A stretch of 64,000 nt of DNA from Rhizobiaceae bacterium (GTDB lineage: Bacteria; Pseudomonadota; Alphaproteobacteria; Rhizobiales; Rhizobiaceae): assembly GCA_029233925.1 (NCBI GenBank), contig JARGOX010000005.1, positions 124,001-188,000 on the forward strand, in the 5' to 3' direction. Below are positions 46,473 to 56,275 of the stretch, in pieces (position 1 is the first letter of the stretch; each line of letters starts with the position of its first letter). The position numbers and the translations under genes are program-made. Under the pieces are notes generated by a model. It made no database searches. It was given only the letters and a program-made list of their open reading frames with translations, and had not been told where the DNA came from.

Positions 46473-48401
46473 ATGGCAAAAGTAATTGGTATCGATTTGG
46501 GAACGACCAACTCCTGTGTCGCCGTCATGGACGGTGGAGACGCGAAGGTCATCGAGAATGCCGAAGGCGCACGTACAACGCCTTCAATGGTTGCGTTCAG
46601 CGACGATGGTGAACGCCTGACCGGACAACCGGCAAAACGCCAGGCTGTCACCAATCCTGAAAACACGCTGTTTGCAGTCAAGCGTCTTATCGGACGTCGT
46701 TATGACGACAAGCTGGTCGAAAAAGACAAACACCTGGTGCCTTACAAGATCACCAAGGGTGATAATGGCGATGCATGGGTCGAAGGCGGTGGCACAAGCT
46801 ATTCACCTTCTCAGATTTCAGCAATGATCCTTCAGAAGATGAAGGAAACGGCAGAAGCCTATCTTGGTGAAACCGTTGAAAAGGCCGTGATCACCGTTCC
46901 TGCCTATTTCAATGATGCACAGCGTCAGGCAACCAAGGACGCCGGCAAGATCGCCGGTCTTGAAGTTCTGCGTATCATCAACGAGCCGACCGCTGCTGCA
47001 CTGGCCTATGGTCTTGACAAAAAAGAAGGCAAGACGATTGCCGTCTACGATCTGGGCGGTGGTACCTTCGATATTTCCGTTCTGGAAATTGGCGATGGCG
47101 TCTTTGAAGTGAAATCGACCAATGGCGATACGTTCCTTGGCGGTGAAGACTTTGACATGCGTCTGGTTGAATATCTTGCGAAGGAATTCAAGAAGGATCA
47201 GGGCATCGACCTCAAGGGCGACAAACTTGCGCTGCAGCGGCTGAAGGAAGCTGCTGAAAAGGCCAAGATCGAATTGTCCTCTTCGGCCCAAACTGAAATC
47301 AACCTGCCGTTCATCACCGCCGACAAGAGCGGTCCCAAGCACTTGACCATGAAACTGACGCGCTCGAAATTCGAGAGCCTTGTGGATGATCTGGTACAGC
47401 GGACTGTTGCGCCCTGCAAAGCGGCCATCAAGGATGCCGGAATCAGCGCCGGTGATATTGACGAGGTTGTTCTGGTTGGCGGCATGACCCGCATGCCGAA
47501 GGTTCAGGAAGTCGTCAAACAATTCTTTGGCCGGGAGCCGCACAAGGGTGTGAACCCGGACGAAGTGGTTGCCATGGGCGCCGCGATTCAGGCCGGCGTT
47601 CTGCAGGGCGATGTGAAAGACGTGCTGCTGCTTGATGTGACGCCGTTGTCTCTGGGTATTGAAACATTGGGGGGTGTCTTTACCCGCCTGATCGATCGCA
47701 ACACGACAATCCCGACCAAGAAGTCGCAGACATTCTCGACGGCCGATGACAGCCAGAGTGCCGTGACTATTCGCGTCGCCCAGGGCGAACGTGAAATGGC
47801 CTCTGACAACAAGATGCTTGGTCAATTTGATCTGGTTGGCATTCCGCCGGCACCACGCGGTGTTCCGCAGATTGAAGTCACTTTCGATATTGATGCCAAC
47901 GGCATTGTCAATGTGTCTGCAAAAGACAAGGGCACAGGCAAGGAGCATCAGATTCGCATTCAGGCCTCCGGCGGCCTGTCCGATGACGATATCGAGCAGA
48001 TGATCAAGGACGCCGAGAGCAACGCCGAGTCTGACAAGGCCCGCCGTGATGCCGTTGAAGCCAAGAATCATGCAGAAAGTCTGATTCACTCGACTGAAAA
48101 GTCATTGGCCGATTACGGTGACAAGGTTGGCGAAGAAGAGCGCAAAGCGATCGAGGATGGTCTTACGGCCCTGAAAGCCGCTGTCGAGGCTGAAACGCCT
48201 GATGCGGAAGACATCAAGGCCAAGACACAGACATTGTCCGAGGCTGCCATGAAGCTTGGTCAGGCCATGTATGAGGCCCAGCAGGCAGAAGCTGCCCAGT
48301 CGGATGCGGCGGCTGACTCAGCCTCTGAGAATGACGATGTTGTCGACGCTGATTTTGAAGAAGTCAACGACGACGACGACGAAGAGAAAAAATCGGCTTA
48401 A
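46473..48401 (+). CDS. dnaK: Chaperone DnaK (Hsp70)
   Basis: 642 aa; ATG with AAGGAG 9-10 nt upstream. The ATPase domain begins [22 protein letters not shown]; other hallmarks are [37 protein letters not shown] and [11 protein letters not shown]. The substrate domain starts after [22 protein letters not shown]. The C-terminal lid ends in an acidic tail rich in Asp/Glu. ATP-driven folding of client proteins with DnaJ and GrpE. Controlled by the RpoH promoter upstream. Confidence 0.99.
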   Translation: MAKVIGIDLGTTNSCVAVMDGGDAKVIENAEGARTTPSMVAFSDDGERLTGQPAKRQAVTNPENTLFAVKRLIGRRYDDKLVEKDKHLVPYKITKGDNGDAWVEGGGTSYSPSQISAMILQKMKETAEAYLGETVEKAVITVPAYFNDAQRQATKDAGKIAGLEVLRIINEPTAAALAYGLDKKEGKTIAVYDLGGGTFDISVLEIGDGVFEVKSTNGDTFLGGEDFDMRLVEYLAKEFKKDQGIDLKGDKLALQRLKEAAEKAKIELSSSAQTEINLPFITADKSGPKHLTMKLTRSKFESLVDDLVQRTVAPCKAAIKDAGISAGDIDEVVLVGGMTRMPKVQEVVKQFFGREPHKGVNPDEVVAMGAAIQAGVLQGDVKDVLLLDVTPLSLGIETLGGVFTRLIDRNTTIPTKKSQTFSTADDSQSAVTIRVAQGEREMASDNKMLGQFDLVGIPPAPRGVPQIEVTFDIDANGIVNVSAKDKGTGKEHQIRIQASGGLSDDDIEQMIKDAESNAESDKARRDAVEAKNHAESLIHSTEKSLADYGDKVGEEERKAIEDGLTALKAAVEAETPDAEDIKAKTQTLSEAAMKLGQAMYEAQQAEAAQSDAAADSASENDDVVDADFEEVNDDDDEEKKSA

Positions 48402-48409
48402 GCCGGACT

Positions 48410-48444
48410 GCCGGTGTGGTTTTGTCATGCAATGCCACACCGGC
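48410..48444 (+). other. 10-bp hairpin between dnaK and dnaJ
   Basis: GCCGGTGTGG (48410-48419) pairs perfectly with CCACACCGGC (48435-48444), loop 15 nt, without a T-run. It may partly attenuate or process the dnaK-dnaJ transcript so that dnaK is in excess; this is inferred. Confidence 0.6.
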
Positions 48445-48584
48445 CAATCGCCCCAAAGGGTTTTCCGGAAATCAGTGTTTGACACTTTCGGGAAATATAT
48501 CCAGTCATTTTACTATGGTTCCCATGGAACCCCTACGAAGCGACCGGATCAAGTCGGGCGAAATTCGTTCTGCGGAGCACATTT

Positions 48585-49724
48585 ATGGCCAAGGCTGACT
48601 ATTACCAAACTCTCGGTGTTACCAAGAGCGCCAGTGCGAAGGATCTGAAAAGCGCCTTTCGCAAGCTGGCAATGCAATGCCATCCGGACAAGAACCCGGA
48701 TGATGCAGATTCCGAACGCAAATTCAAAGAAATCAATGAAGCATATGAAATGCTCAAGGATCCGCAAAAACGTGCGGCCTATGATCAATATGGCCATGCG
48801 GCCTTTGAACAGGGTGGCCCAGGTGGATTTGGCGGTGGCGGCGGTGCCGGTGCTGGCGGATTCTCGGATATTTTCGAAGATATTTTCGGTGACATGATGG
48901 GGGGTGGCCGTTCGCGCCGTTCCTCCACTGCGCGTGAACGCGGCGCTGATCTGCGTTACAATATGGAAGTAACGCTGGAAGAGGCCTATGCCGGCAAAAC
49001 CGCGCAGGTTCGCGTGCCATCTTCCGTACAATGTGATCAATGTTCGGGTTCCGGCGCAAAGCCCGGTACCAATGCGGACACCTGCAGCATGTGCCATGGG
49101 GCCGGACGCGTCAGGGCATCGCAGGGATTTTTCTCGGTCGAACGGACCTGCCCGACCTGTCATGGCCGCGGCGAGACAATCTCCGACCCCTGTACAAAAT
49201 GTTCCGGTCAGGGCCGCGTCACCGAAGAGCGGTCGCTGTCGGTCAATATTCCGGCAGGCATTGAAGACGGAACCCGCATACGGTTGGCCGGCGAAGGCGA
49301 AGCCGGCATGCGGGGCAGCCCATCGGGCGATCTCTACATTTTCCTGTCCGTCAGGCCGCACGAATTTTTTCAACGCGATGGCGCCGACCTTTATTGCAAT
49401 GTTCCCATATCCATGACGACCGCTGCACTTGGCGGCCAGTTTGATGTGGTAACGCTGGATGGCGCAAAGACACGGGTCAAGGTTCCCGAAGGCACGCAGG
49501 CCGGAAAACAGTTCCGGCTGAAGTCAAAGGGCATGCCTGTCCTTCGGTCTCCACAAACCGGCGATCTGTACATCCAGATTTCGATAGAGACACCACAACA
49601 TCTGACCAAAAAACAAAGAGAACTGCTGGAAGAGTTTGAATCCTTGTCATCCAAGGAGAACAATCCAGAATCTTCCGGTTTCTTTTCCAGAATGAGGCAC
49701 TTTTTCGATACATTGAGCGACTGA
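48585..49724 (+). CDS. dnaJ: Co-chaperone DnaJ (Hsp40)
   Basis: 379 aa. The J domain has the HPD motif in [13 protein letters not shown] Gly/Phe-rich linker ([17 protein letters not shown], about 77-95) follows. The zinc region has four CxxCxGxG repeats: [24 protein letters not shown] and CTKCSGQG. The C-terminal substrate-binding domain ends with a short tail. It delivers clients to DnaK and stimulates its ATPase. Confidence 0.99.
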   Translation: MAKADYYQTLGVTKSASAKDLKSAFRKLAMQCHPDKNPDDADSERKFKEINEAYEMLKDPQKRAAYDQYGHAAFEQGGPGGFGGGGGAGAGGFSDIFEDIFGDMMGGGRSRRSSTARERGADLRYNMEVTLEEAYAGKTAQVRVPSSVQCDQCSGSGAKPGTNADTCSMCHGAGRVRASQGFFSVERTCPTCHGRGETISDPCTKCSGQGRVTEERSLSVNIPAGIEDGTRIRLAGEGEAGMRGSPSGDLYIFLSVRPHEFFQRDGADLYCNVPISMTTAALGGQFDVVTLDGAKTRVKVPEGTQAGKQFRLKSKGMPVLRSPQTGDLYIQISIETPQHLTKKQRELLEEFESLSSKENNPESSGFFSRMRHFFDTLSD

Positions 49725-49947
49725 TGTCCTGAATCTGAAGTTTGCCGCCTGGTTCAGTCCGGTGCGCGCGAACTTCAGTTCTACCTCACGCTTCCTTTTG
49801 TTGCTTCCCGCAGGTGACAATGGAATTGGCGAAGGTTGAAGGATGCGCCAAAAGGGGAAATGCTCGCTTATATTTTCGTGCGGACTGGCTGGTAACGGTC
49901 GGGCCACGGTTGCAGGATATTATCGCTCTCATAGAGGAATTGCATGA

Positions 49948-50541
49948 ATGCGGCATCACCTGCCACAACATGTCGCCAGGCACCTCAATCGGAATCTTCG
50001 TTTTTTCAAGGGCCTCGTCTCGCAACCGAAAACCGTGGGCGCGATCGTGCCGACCTCGATCTATATGGCAAGGCGCATGGCAAGCGTTGCCAATCCGGCT
50101 TCCAATCTGCCGATACTCGAACTTGGCCCCGGCACAGGTGTTGTGACAAAGGCCCTGCTGAGGCGAGGCTTTGAGCCGAAAAATATCGTCGCGGTGGAAT
50201 ATTCCCCCGAGTTCTGCAAGCATCTGGCCTACGAACTGCCTGACATCCAGCTCATCGAGGGCGATGCATTCCAGCTCAATGAAACACTTGGCGCATTGAA
50301 ATCCCAGCATTTCGACTGTGTGATTTCCGGCATTCCGCTTTTGAATTTTCCGCTTGAGAAGAGAATTGCATTGCTTGAGGATGTGTTGAATCGGATACCC
50401 CGGGGGCGACCCATGCTGCAGTTTTCCTATGGTCTGGCATCGCCCGTGCCCGCGGGCCTTGGTCACTATTCAGTGACGCGTTTTGGCTGGGAGATCCGCA
50501 ACATTCCGCCGGCGCAGATGTGGATGTATCGTCGGACCTGA
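49948..50541 (+). CDS. pmtA: Phospholipid N-methyltransferase PmtA
   Basis: 197 aa from the ATG at 49948, GAGG about 10 nt upstream. It shows the rhizobial-type PmtA pattern: FFKGLVSQPKTVGAIVPTS near the N-terminus, the SAM-binding motif LELGPGTGVVTKALL, AVEYSPEF and DCVISGIPLLNFP. It makes phosphatidylcholine by methylating phosphatidylethanolamine three times with SAM. Position after dnaJ is conserved in rhizobia and relatives, which supports the taxonomic assignment. Confidence 0.93.
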   Translation: MRHHLPQHVARHLNRNLRFFKGLVSQPKTVGAIVPTSIYMARRMASVANPASNLPILELGPGTGVVTKALLRRGFEPKNIVAVEYSPEFCKHLAYELPDIQLIEGDAFQLNETLGALKSQHFDCVISGIPLLNFPLEKRIALLEDVLNRIPRGRPMLQFSYGLASPVPAGLGHYSVTRFGWEIRNIPPAQMWMYRRT

Positions 50542-50546
50542 ACCTG

Positions 50547-50806
50547 GAGCAGGTCTTGCTTTCATTGATTCACTCTGCCAGTTGTTTTTTTGTCAGGATC
50601 AAGTTGCTCTGCGAAGCGCGTACTTTAAGGTACGGGCAAGCGAAACGACGTGGATAGTGGCGAAAAAACAGCTGGCCCGAAGGGTAGTGGCCGCCCGCTA
50701 CGTTAGACGTCTCGACCGATACGAAAGCATCGCTCTTTACCGCCTTCCTGGCGGATCCACGCACTGGATCACGAACACAGTGGTTCAATGAAAGCCAGAC
50801 CTGCTC
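50547..50806. mobile_element. MITE/RIME-like inverted-repeat element (about 260 bp)
   Basis: Left arm 50547-50577 begins GAGCAGGTCTTGCTTTCATT; the right arm 50776-50806 is its reverse complement with about 4 mismatches in 31. A second, nested inverted repeat pairs the region around 50577-50592 (GCCAGTTGTTTTTTTG) with about 50660-50675. No transposase and no family-like frame inside. It fills the gap between pmtA and the FMN reductase. The structure fits non-autonomous intergenic repeats of rhizobial genomes; copy number elsewhere is unknown. Confidence 0.6.
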
Positions 50807-50834
50807 TAAACGCTGCAAACACAGGAGTTTGACA

Positions 50835-51419
50835 ATGACACCCTCCATACTCGTGGTTGCCGGTTCGACCCGATCAGGATCCATCAACGGTAAACTTGCC
50901 GACGCTGCTCAACTGGCACTGGCCCAATTCGGCGGCGATGTCACGCGCATATCGCTGCTTGATTATCCGCTGCCACTGGTCAATGAAGATCTGAAGAAAC
51001 AACAGGGTATCCCCGAAAACGCCATGAAGCTTGGGCGCATGATTGCTGCTCACGATGGCCTGTTCATCGCCAGCCCGGAATATAATGCTTCCATTGCGCC
51101 ACTGCTCAAGAACGCCATTGACTGGGTCAGTCTGATTGCGCGTGACGGAGAAAAACCATTCAAAGCCTGGAATGGCCGCTATATTGCTCTCGGTTCGGCC
51201 TCCAATGGCAGGCTGGGCGGTATTCGCAGCCTCAACCATCTGCGCTCGGTCATGATGGCCGTCGGCACCCAGATCATTACCGAGCAATGTTCGGTCAGTG
51301 ACGCCGCCGCTGCTTTTGATGAAGATGGCAGGCTGACCGATGAGCGAATGGCGGGCATCCTCAACAGGACCTGCAAATCCCTGATAGACCATTGCAAACG
51401 GCACGGTTCGCGCAATTGA
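50835..51419 (+). CDS. NADPH-dependent FMN reductase family protein
   Basis: 194 aa from the ATG at 50835 (CAGGAG 7 nt upstream); a TTG at 50829 is too close to that site. Flavodoxin-fold features: [16 protein letters not shown] (FMN phosphate loop) and [23 protein letters not shown], a strongly conserved block of this family, then [20 protein letters not shown]. It reduces FMN or quinones/azo compounds with NAD(P)H. Likely a quinone/oxidative-stress reductase; no partner oxygenase is adjacent. Confidence 0.9.
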   Translation: MTPSILVVAGSTRSGSINGKLADAAQLALAQFGGDVTRISLLDYPLPLVNEDLKKQQGIPENAMKLGRMIAAHDGLFIASPEYNASIAPLLKNAIDWVSLIARDGEKPFKAWNGRYIALGSASNGRLGGIRSLNHLRSVMMAVGTQIITEQCSVSDAAAAFDEDGRLTDERMAGILNRTCKSLIDHCKRHGSRN

Positions 51420-51507
51420 CCATTGCACGCCGGAAAGCCATCGCTTAAACCAAATCCTTGAAACACAGATCCTCCAACTGTGTGATCAAACCATCAGAGG
51501 CAGAACT

Positions 51508-52209
51508 ATGAAGGATGCAAAAGACCGCCTGATCGTCGGGCTTGATGTCGCGACCACAGACAAGGCAGCAGCGCTGGTCTCACAACTGGGTGACGCCGTC
51601 GGTTTTTACAAAATCGGTTACCAACTGGTTTTTGCCGGTGGCCTTGAATTTGCCCGGGAGCTGATTGCCGACGGCAAGCGTGTCTTTCTCGACGTGAAAC
51701 TGCTTGATATCGACAATACGGTCTCAAAGGCTGTCGAGAACATCGTCAAATTGAATGTGTCCATGCTGACCATCCATGCCTATCCGAAAGCCATGAAGGC
51801 CGCCGTGGAAGCCGCACGCGGCTCGGACCTGTGTCTTCTGGGCGTGACCGTGCTAACCTCGATGGACCAGCAGGACATGATCGACGCCGGTTATGGCGAT
51901 GATCCACAAGCATTGGTGGCACGCCGCGCGAAACAGGCGGCGCAGGCTGGCATGGGCGGCATTGTCTGCTCGGCGGCAGAATCGGCTCTGGTGCGCAAGA
52001 TCGTCGGGCCGGATATGGCTGTCGTTACGCCGGGCATTCGCCCCAAAGGCGCTGACCATGGTGATCAGAAACGGGTTGTAACACCCGGCGATGCCCTGCG
52101 TGACGGTTCCAGCCATCTGGTTGTCGGTCGACCGATTGTTGCTGCCGATGATCCGCTGGAAGCGGCAACGGCGATTTTGTCAGAAATGAATCTGGCACTT
52201 GGCAGCTGA
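51508..52209 (+). CDS. pyrF: Orotidine-5'-phosphate decarboxylase
   Basis: 233 aa TIM-barrel. The catalytic K-x-D-x-x-x-x-D tetrad segment is [12 protein letters not shown]; substrate-phosphate contacts are in VTPGIRPKG and HLVVGRPI. It converts OMP to UMP in pyrimidine synthesis. The position between an FMN reductase and a DUF1330 gene is shared with rhizobial genomes. Confidence 0.97.
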   Translation: MKDAKDRLIVGLDVATTDKAAALVSQLGDAVGFYKIGYQLVFAGGLEFARELIADGKRVFLDVKLLDIDNTVSKAVENIVKLNVSMLTIHAYPKAMKAAVEAARGSDLCLLGVTVLTSMDQQDMIDAGYGDDPQALVARRAKQAAQAGMGGIVCSAAESALVRKIVGPDMAVVTPGIRPKGADHGDQKRVVTPGDALRDGSSHLVVGRPIVAADDPLEAATAILSEMNLALGS

Positions 52210-52321
52210 ACGGAACCGATGGGATGTTGCCAAATGGCAAGACCTGTTGTGAACCATCCAAAACCGGGTGATCAACGACAGAAAGACCTGCAGCCCTTGG
52301 GCAGGCGATGAGGAGGATACA

Positions 52322-52615
52322 ATGGCAAAGGCTTACTGGATAGCGCGCGTGGACGTCAAAGACCCGGAGCGCTACAAGGATTACGTCTCGACGGCAAAAC
52401 CTGCTTTTGAGCAATATGGTGCAAAATTCCTTGCCCGTGGCGGTGCCTTCGAGGTACTGGAAGGGCAAGCGCGCGCCCGCAATGTCGTCATCGAGTTTCC
52501 TTCCATGGAAGCGGCCATGCAATGTTACAACAGTGACGCCTATCAGGCTGCACGGGCGATCCGCATCACTGTGGCCGACGCCGAAATGCTTGTCGTGGAA
52601 GGTCATGACGACTGA
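52322..52615 (+). CDS. DUF1330 domain protein
   Basis: 97 aa from the ATG at 52322 preceded by GAGGAGG; the in-frame upstream extension to 52268 is unlikely. It has the whole DUF1330 pattern: YWIARVDVKDPERYKDYVSTAKPAFEQYGAKFLARGG, then ARNVVIEFPSMEAAMQCYNSDAYQAA. The fold is a small ferredoxin-like (Dabb-type) barrel of unknown function. A hairpin lies just after its stop. Confidence 0.9.
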   Translation: MAKAYWIARVDVKDPERYKDYVSTAKPAFEQYGAKFLARGGAFEVLEGQARARNVVIEFPSMEAAMQCYNSDAYQAARAIRITVADAEMLVVEGHDD

Positions 52616-52617
52616 AA

Positions 52618-52636
52618 CCGGGAAGCCTTTTCCCGG
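52618..52636 (+). terminator. 7-bp hairpin after the DUF1330 gene
   Basis: CCGGGAA (52618-52624) pairs with TTCCCGG (52630-52636) around GCCTT, only 3 nt after the stop. No long T-run follows, so termination efficiency is uncertain. Confidence 0.5.
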
Positions 52637-52640
52637 CGGC

Positions 52641-52943
52641 TAGAGCGTTTCATGATCAAATGGAAACATTTGATGGCGGAAAGCCGTTTCACTCGGCAAG
52701 ACGCGTCGCGCAGCGCGATGTGGTGCATCGGGCAAGCGGCGCAACGTAGCCGATGGGCCGGCTTTCCCCACCCATTGAAGAAAGGGTGTTATTTCAATCC
52801 GGAGCAAGAGAGGGCCGATCGATTTTGCCCGCTGCTCGCGTTGACTTGCGCTTATGGTGGGAAGCACCGAGGCTTGCAAGTCGTCTAATCAGCAACCAAA
52901 ATCGATTCGGTCAAATGCTTCCATTTAGTCATGAAGCGCTCTA
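52641..52943. mobile_element. MITE/RIME-like inverted-repeat element (about 300 bp)
   Basis: Left arm 52641-52673 starts TAGAGCGTTTCATGATCAAA; right arm 52911-52943 is its reverse complement with about 4 mismatches in 33. No transposase inside. It separates DUF1330 from the GNAT gene, and the right arm ends 13 nt before the GNAT start. The arms differ from those of the element at 50547. Confidence 0.65.
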
Positions 52944-52956
52944 TCGACTGCGGTCC

Positions 52957-53481
52957 ATGGTTCACGGTGAAGAGAGCCGCCTACACGAAATAGACCGGCA
53001 GGCCGCTGGTCTATTCGCAGCGGTCGCCGTGGCGGACATTGCCGCCATTGCCAACAGACCTTCCATGCCTCTGGCGCAATTTGTTGTCATGCTGTCCGGG
53101 TGCACAGTCATCGTCGCCTGCAATCGGCAAGGTCTGGCGGTTGGATTTATCGCCGCTGACCGGGTCGGCGACGATCTCTTTGTCCGCGAACTCTCTGTTG
53201 CGCCCGATCATGGTCGCCTTGGTGTCGGATCAGCCCTTTTGCGCGCCATCATCAGCCATGGCCGCCAGAATGCGGTCCGGGCCTGCCTGCTTTCGACCTT
53301 TCGTGACTTTGCCTTCAATGCGCCTTTCTATCGAAAACACGGTTTTGCCGAATTGTCTTTGGCCGATGCTTCGCCAGCAATCCGCCAACGCTTCGAAGAG
53401 GAAATTCCCGCCGGCATCAGGCCCGGGCTGAGACTGTTAATGATCAATATGTTAGATCAAGGCAGCTCAAACAGGGATTGA
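52957..53481 (+). CDS. GNAT-family N-acetyltransferase
   Basis: 174 aa from the ATG at 52957. Longer in-frame starts (52753, 52915) would place the N-terminus inside the inverted-repeat element and are disfavoured. The GNAT core is clear: VGFIAADRVGDDLFVRELSVAPDHGRLGVGSALLRAII (motif A with R/Q-x-x-G-x-G/A) and NAPFYRKHGFAEL near the C-terminus. Substrate unknown. Its stop overlaps the AsmA gene's region by a few bases, so they are probably co-transcribed. Confidence 0.85.
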   Translation: MVHGEESRLHEIDRQAAGLFAAVAVADIAAIANRPSMPLAQFVVMLSGCTVIVACNRQGLAVGFIAADRVGDDLFVRELSVAPDHGRLGVGSALLRAIISHGRQNAVRACLLSTFRDFAFNAPFYRKHGFAELSLADASPAIRQRFEEEIPAGIRPGLRLLMINMLDQGSSNRD

Positions 53482-53486
53482 AAGAC

Positions 53487-56111
53487 ATGCGCCGACTGTC
53501 TGTGGGATTGCTCGTCATTGTTTTGCTTTTGACTGGCAGCGTGGCAATGGTGATATTTGGTTCACCCTTTGCCGATTGGCGCCGGGCAAGCGCCGAAGAC
53601 TATCTGACTGATCTGCTCAATCAGCAGGTGACGGTCAATGGAGACGTTGCTGTCAATATAGGCCGCGATATCAGCATCAATGCGACCGATATCATCGTCA
53701 AGAATCCGGCGCGACCTGCAGCCAAGGCTCAAAAAATTGAAAAGATCGGCATTACCTTTGCTGCCACTTCAGCATTTGCCGGTCGGATTGCCGTCAAGGC
53801 ATTTGCACTTGATGGCGCGCGCCTCGACATATTTGCCGCCGACAGACAGATACCTGACGATGATCTTCTTCAAATCAAGCAAATCAGCAAGCTGCTGTCA
53901 GGCTTCCTGAACAATCCGGTCTCCGAAGATTTTGTTCTTCGCAATATGACCATCGACATCCATGATGCGCAATCCGGTTGGAATGAAAGCATCACAATCG
54001 ATCATCTCGACTTTCACAGTGCAGATGATGGAACGGCCATCCAGATCCTCGGCAAGGGTACATATAATGCGGCCGCACTGGCGCTGAAAGGCTCCTTAGG
54101 CGGGGCTAAGGGAACTGCGCAGCGCGCGCTGGCTCTTTCCCTTGAATTTCCCGGCTCAATGATCGGTCTGTCGGGTTCACTCAATACATCCGCTGAAATA
54201 GCGGCCATCGATCTGAAGATTGATTCTCAGGCGCAATCGCTTGGCGATCTTCTCGATACCTTGCAATTGGCCCGGGTGATCGAGGGAAAGGGGCATTTCA
54301 AGGCGCATATTTCCGGACCGGTCAACAGCTTGCAGGCGCAGATGATCGATGCCGCCGCCAGCAGCGAAGACGGTGCGTTGCTGAATTTTTCCGGCCAGGT
54401 AGCAGATCTCAATGCGCTCAAGGGCATTGATCTGGCTTTTCATGGACAATTGCCCGAAAAGATCGCCAGGACACTGGCGCAAACCACGACTTTCGATCTG
54501 GGATTGAAGAATTTCAACGGCCGCATCAAGGGCAGCGCCAGCGACTTGAAGCTGGAACAATTGGTCCTCCACACCGATCTTGTTGCCGCCGAACTCAAGG
54601 ACATCGGCCCGATATCAGTGCGCAGCATTGCAAGAGATCCCAAAGGCAGGCTTGAAGTGCTGGGAATCCATGTCCTGAACGGACCGCCAGGTGCCCGAAC
54701 ACTGGATATCACAGGCGATATCACCAACCTGCTGCAGTTCAGCGGGATTTCGCTGCAGGGCAAGCTGGATATGGAGACTGCCGGTTTTTTCAAAGGGTAC
54801 AATGCAAAAACGGGCGCTGAACTCGGGCGCTTGCGGGGCACCATGTCCATTGATGACGCCAGCGGCAGCCTGGCAATCAAGGCGCTGAAAGCCTCTGTCA
54901 CCGACAGTAAACTGATCACAATGACCCTTGAGCAAAAGGCAGGGGACGCCAGTGCGCAGGCGGACATGCGGCTCGATATCAATCTCGACATTCCACAGGT
55001 CGCAGCCTTTTCTGGCGCACTGGACCAGAAATCGGATTTCAACGGCCCACTGACATTTACAGGCCAGGCCGCACTCGGAAACGGCGAACCGAAGGTCAAT
55101 GGTCGTGTCACCGCAGGCAAGACCACCTTCTCAGGCAAGCTTGAAGGTGTGTTGCGAGACCAGAAACCTCACATCATCGGCACCATCAGTTCCGACCTGC
55201 TGTATCTGCGTGATATGCGGGCACTCTTTGGCCTGCCGCGTCTGCAGATCGGGCGAGAGAACAAGACAGCGAATGTGGAGGCAAAATTGTCCCGTGAGAT
55301 CGGCGCTGATCTGACCCTGCAGGTTGGCAAAATCAGCGGGTCTGGCGAGAGCGTCAGCCAATTGGACGGACGATTGACCTATGCAAACAAGATCGCCAGG
55401 CTGGAGCCCTTTCGGGTCTCGTTTCTCGGCGGTACCATCCATGCAAAGACAACCATCGACTTCACGACGAAGACACCGCAGGTAAAATCATCCGGTCAGA
55501 TTACCGAATTGCCAATCGGAAACCTGCTTGTTGCGCTGGAGGTCGCGCAATTGCTCACCGGAAATTTGACCACACGTTTTGATATTTCCGGCAGCGGAAG
55601 CAGTGTCGGACCGTTTTTGAAAACCCTGAGCGGTGAGATCAGTGCTGCCCTGCGGGATGGTTCGGTCAAGACCGACCTGATCGATCTGACAGGCCTCAAT
55701 CTGGTCACATGGCTGGCAACCAGGGCCGACAAGAACAGCGTCAAGCTGGTCTGCGCCGACATGCCATTGCAATTCAAGGACGGCAAAGGCGCAACCAATG
55801 CCATGGCCTTTGAAACCGAAAGTGTAAAGGTTATCGGCAAGGGCACTGTGGATATGCGCAACGATACGATTGATATGGATTTTCAACCGGCCCCGAAACT
55901 CAAGCAGATGGTTGATATCGTCTCGCCATTTCACGTGGGTGGCGCCTTGTCGCGCCCCTCCATCACCCTCAAACAGGGTGTGGTTGGACGCGCCGCAGAA
56001 GAAATCGTTACATTGCCACTCAATCTTCTTGGATTGCTGACAGCGGGCGACAAAAAGGCTGTGGCAACCCAGAAACCCTGCATGATCCCGGCAGGGCACA
56101 AAAAGGGCTGA
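53487..56111 (+). CDS. AsmA-family protein (bridge-like lipid transfer type)
   Basis: 874 aa from the ATG at 53487; an in-frame TTG at 53478 overlaps the GNAT stop. One N-terminal transmembrane helix (LSVGLLVIVLLLTGSVAMVIFG) anchors a large periplasmic beta-rich protein. The first domain has the AsmA pattern (YLTDLLNQQVTVNGDVAVNIGRDISINATDIIVKNP), and the last 250 residues carry the conserved AsmA C-terminal region (SGQITELPIGNLLVALEVAQLLTGNLTTRFDISGSG; DMRNDTIDMDFQPAPKL). The family is linked to outer-membrane assembly and phospholipid transport. Confidence 0.9.
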   Translation: MRRLSVGLLVIVLLLTGSVAMVIFGSPFADWRRASAEDYLTDLLNQQVTVNGDVAVNIGRDISINATDIIVKNPARPAAKAQKIEKIGITFAATSAFAGRIAVKAFALDGARLDIFAADRQIPDDDLLQIKQISKLLSGFLNNPVSEDFVLRNMTIDIHDAQSGWNESITIDHLDFHSADDGTAIQILGKGTYNAAALALKGSLGGAKGTAQRALALSLEFPGSMIGLSGSLNTSAEIAAIDLKIDSQAQSLGDLLDTLQLARVIEGKGHFKAHISGPVNSLQAQMIDAAASSEDGALLNFSGQVADLNALKGIDLAFHGQLPEKIARTLAQTTTFDLGLKNFNGRIKGSASDLKLEQLVLHTDLVAAELKDIGPISVRSIARDPKGRLEVLGIHVLNGPPGARTLDITGDITNLLQFSGISLQGKLDMETAGFFKGYNAKTGAELGRLRGTMSIDDASGSLAIKALKASVTDSKLITMTLEQKAGDASAQADMRLDINLDIPQVAAFSGALDQKSDFNGPLTFTGQAALGNGEPKVNGRVTAGKTTFSGKLEGVLRDQKPHIIGTISSDLLYLRDMRALFGLPRLQIGRENKTANVEAKLSREIGADLTLQVGKISGSGESVSQLDGRLTYANKIARLEPFRVSFLGGTIHAKTTIDFTTKTPQVKSSGQITELPIGNLLVALEVAQLLTGNLTTRFDISGSGSSVGPFLKTLSGEISAALRDGSVKTDLIDLTGLNLVTWLATRADKNSVKLVCADMPLQFKDGKGATNAMAFETESVKVIGKGTVDMRNDTIDMDFQPAPKLKQMVDIVSPFHVGGALSRPSITLKQGVVGRAAEEIVTLPLNLLGLLTAGDKKAVATQKPCMIPAGHKKG

Positions 56112-56275
56112 GCAGCCCAATGAGCCACTTTGCATGGTGCAATTGCAGGCAAAACATTTCACCGCGACGGTGTGAATGACGCAATAGTTGCGAAATGCCG
56201 CATATCTGGTACTTCACCTTGATGGCCACTTTGGCTATGTAACGGTGCAACAGACTATTGATCGTGGAGACGAGC

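Noticed and set aside
46818-48089. 423-codon open frame on the minus strand inside dnaK
   Set aside because: Antisense shadow of a highly conserved gene; no family motifs and codon phase follows dnaK.
48479-48510. Separate dnaJ promoter (TTGACA at 48479)
   Set aside because: No acceptable -10 at 16-18 nt; the -35-like hexamer alone is insufficient.
50547-50806. Small genes inside the inverted-repeat element
   Set aside because: Frames on both strands are set by the repeat and lack family features; the element itself explains the region.
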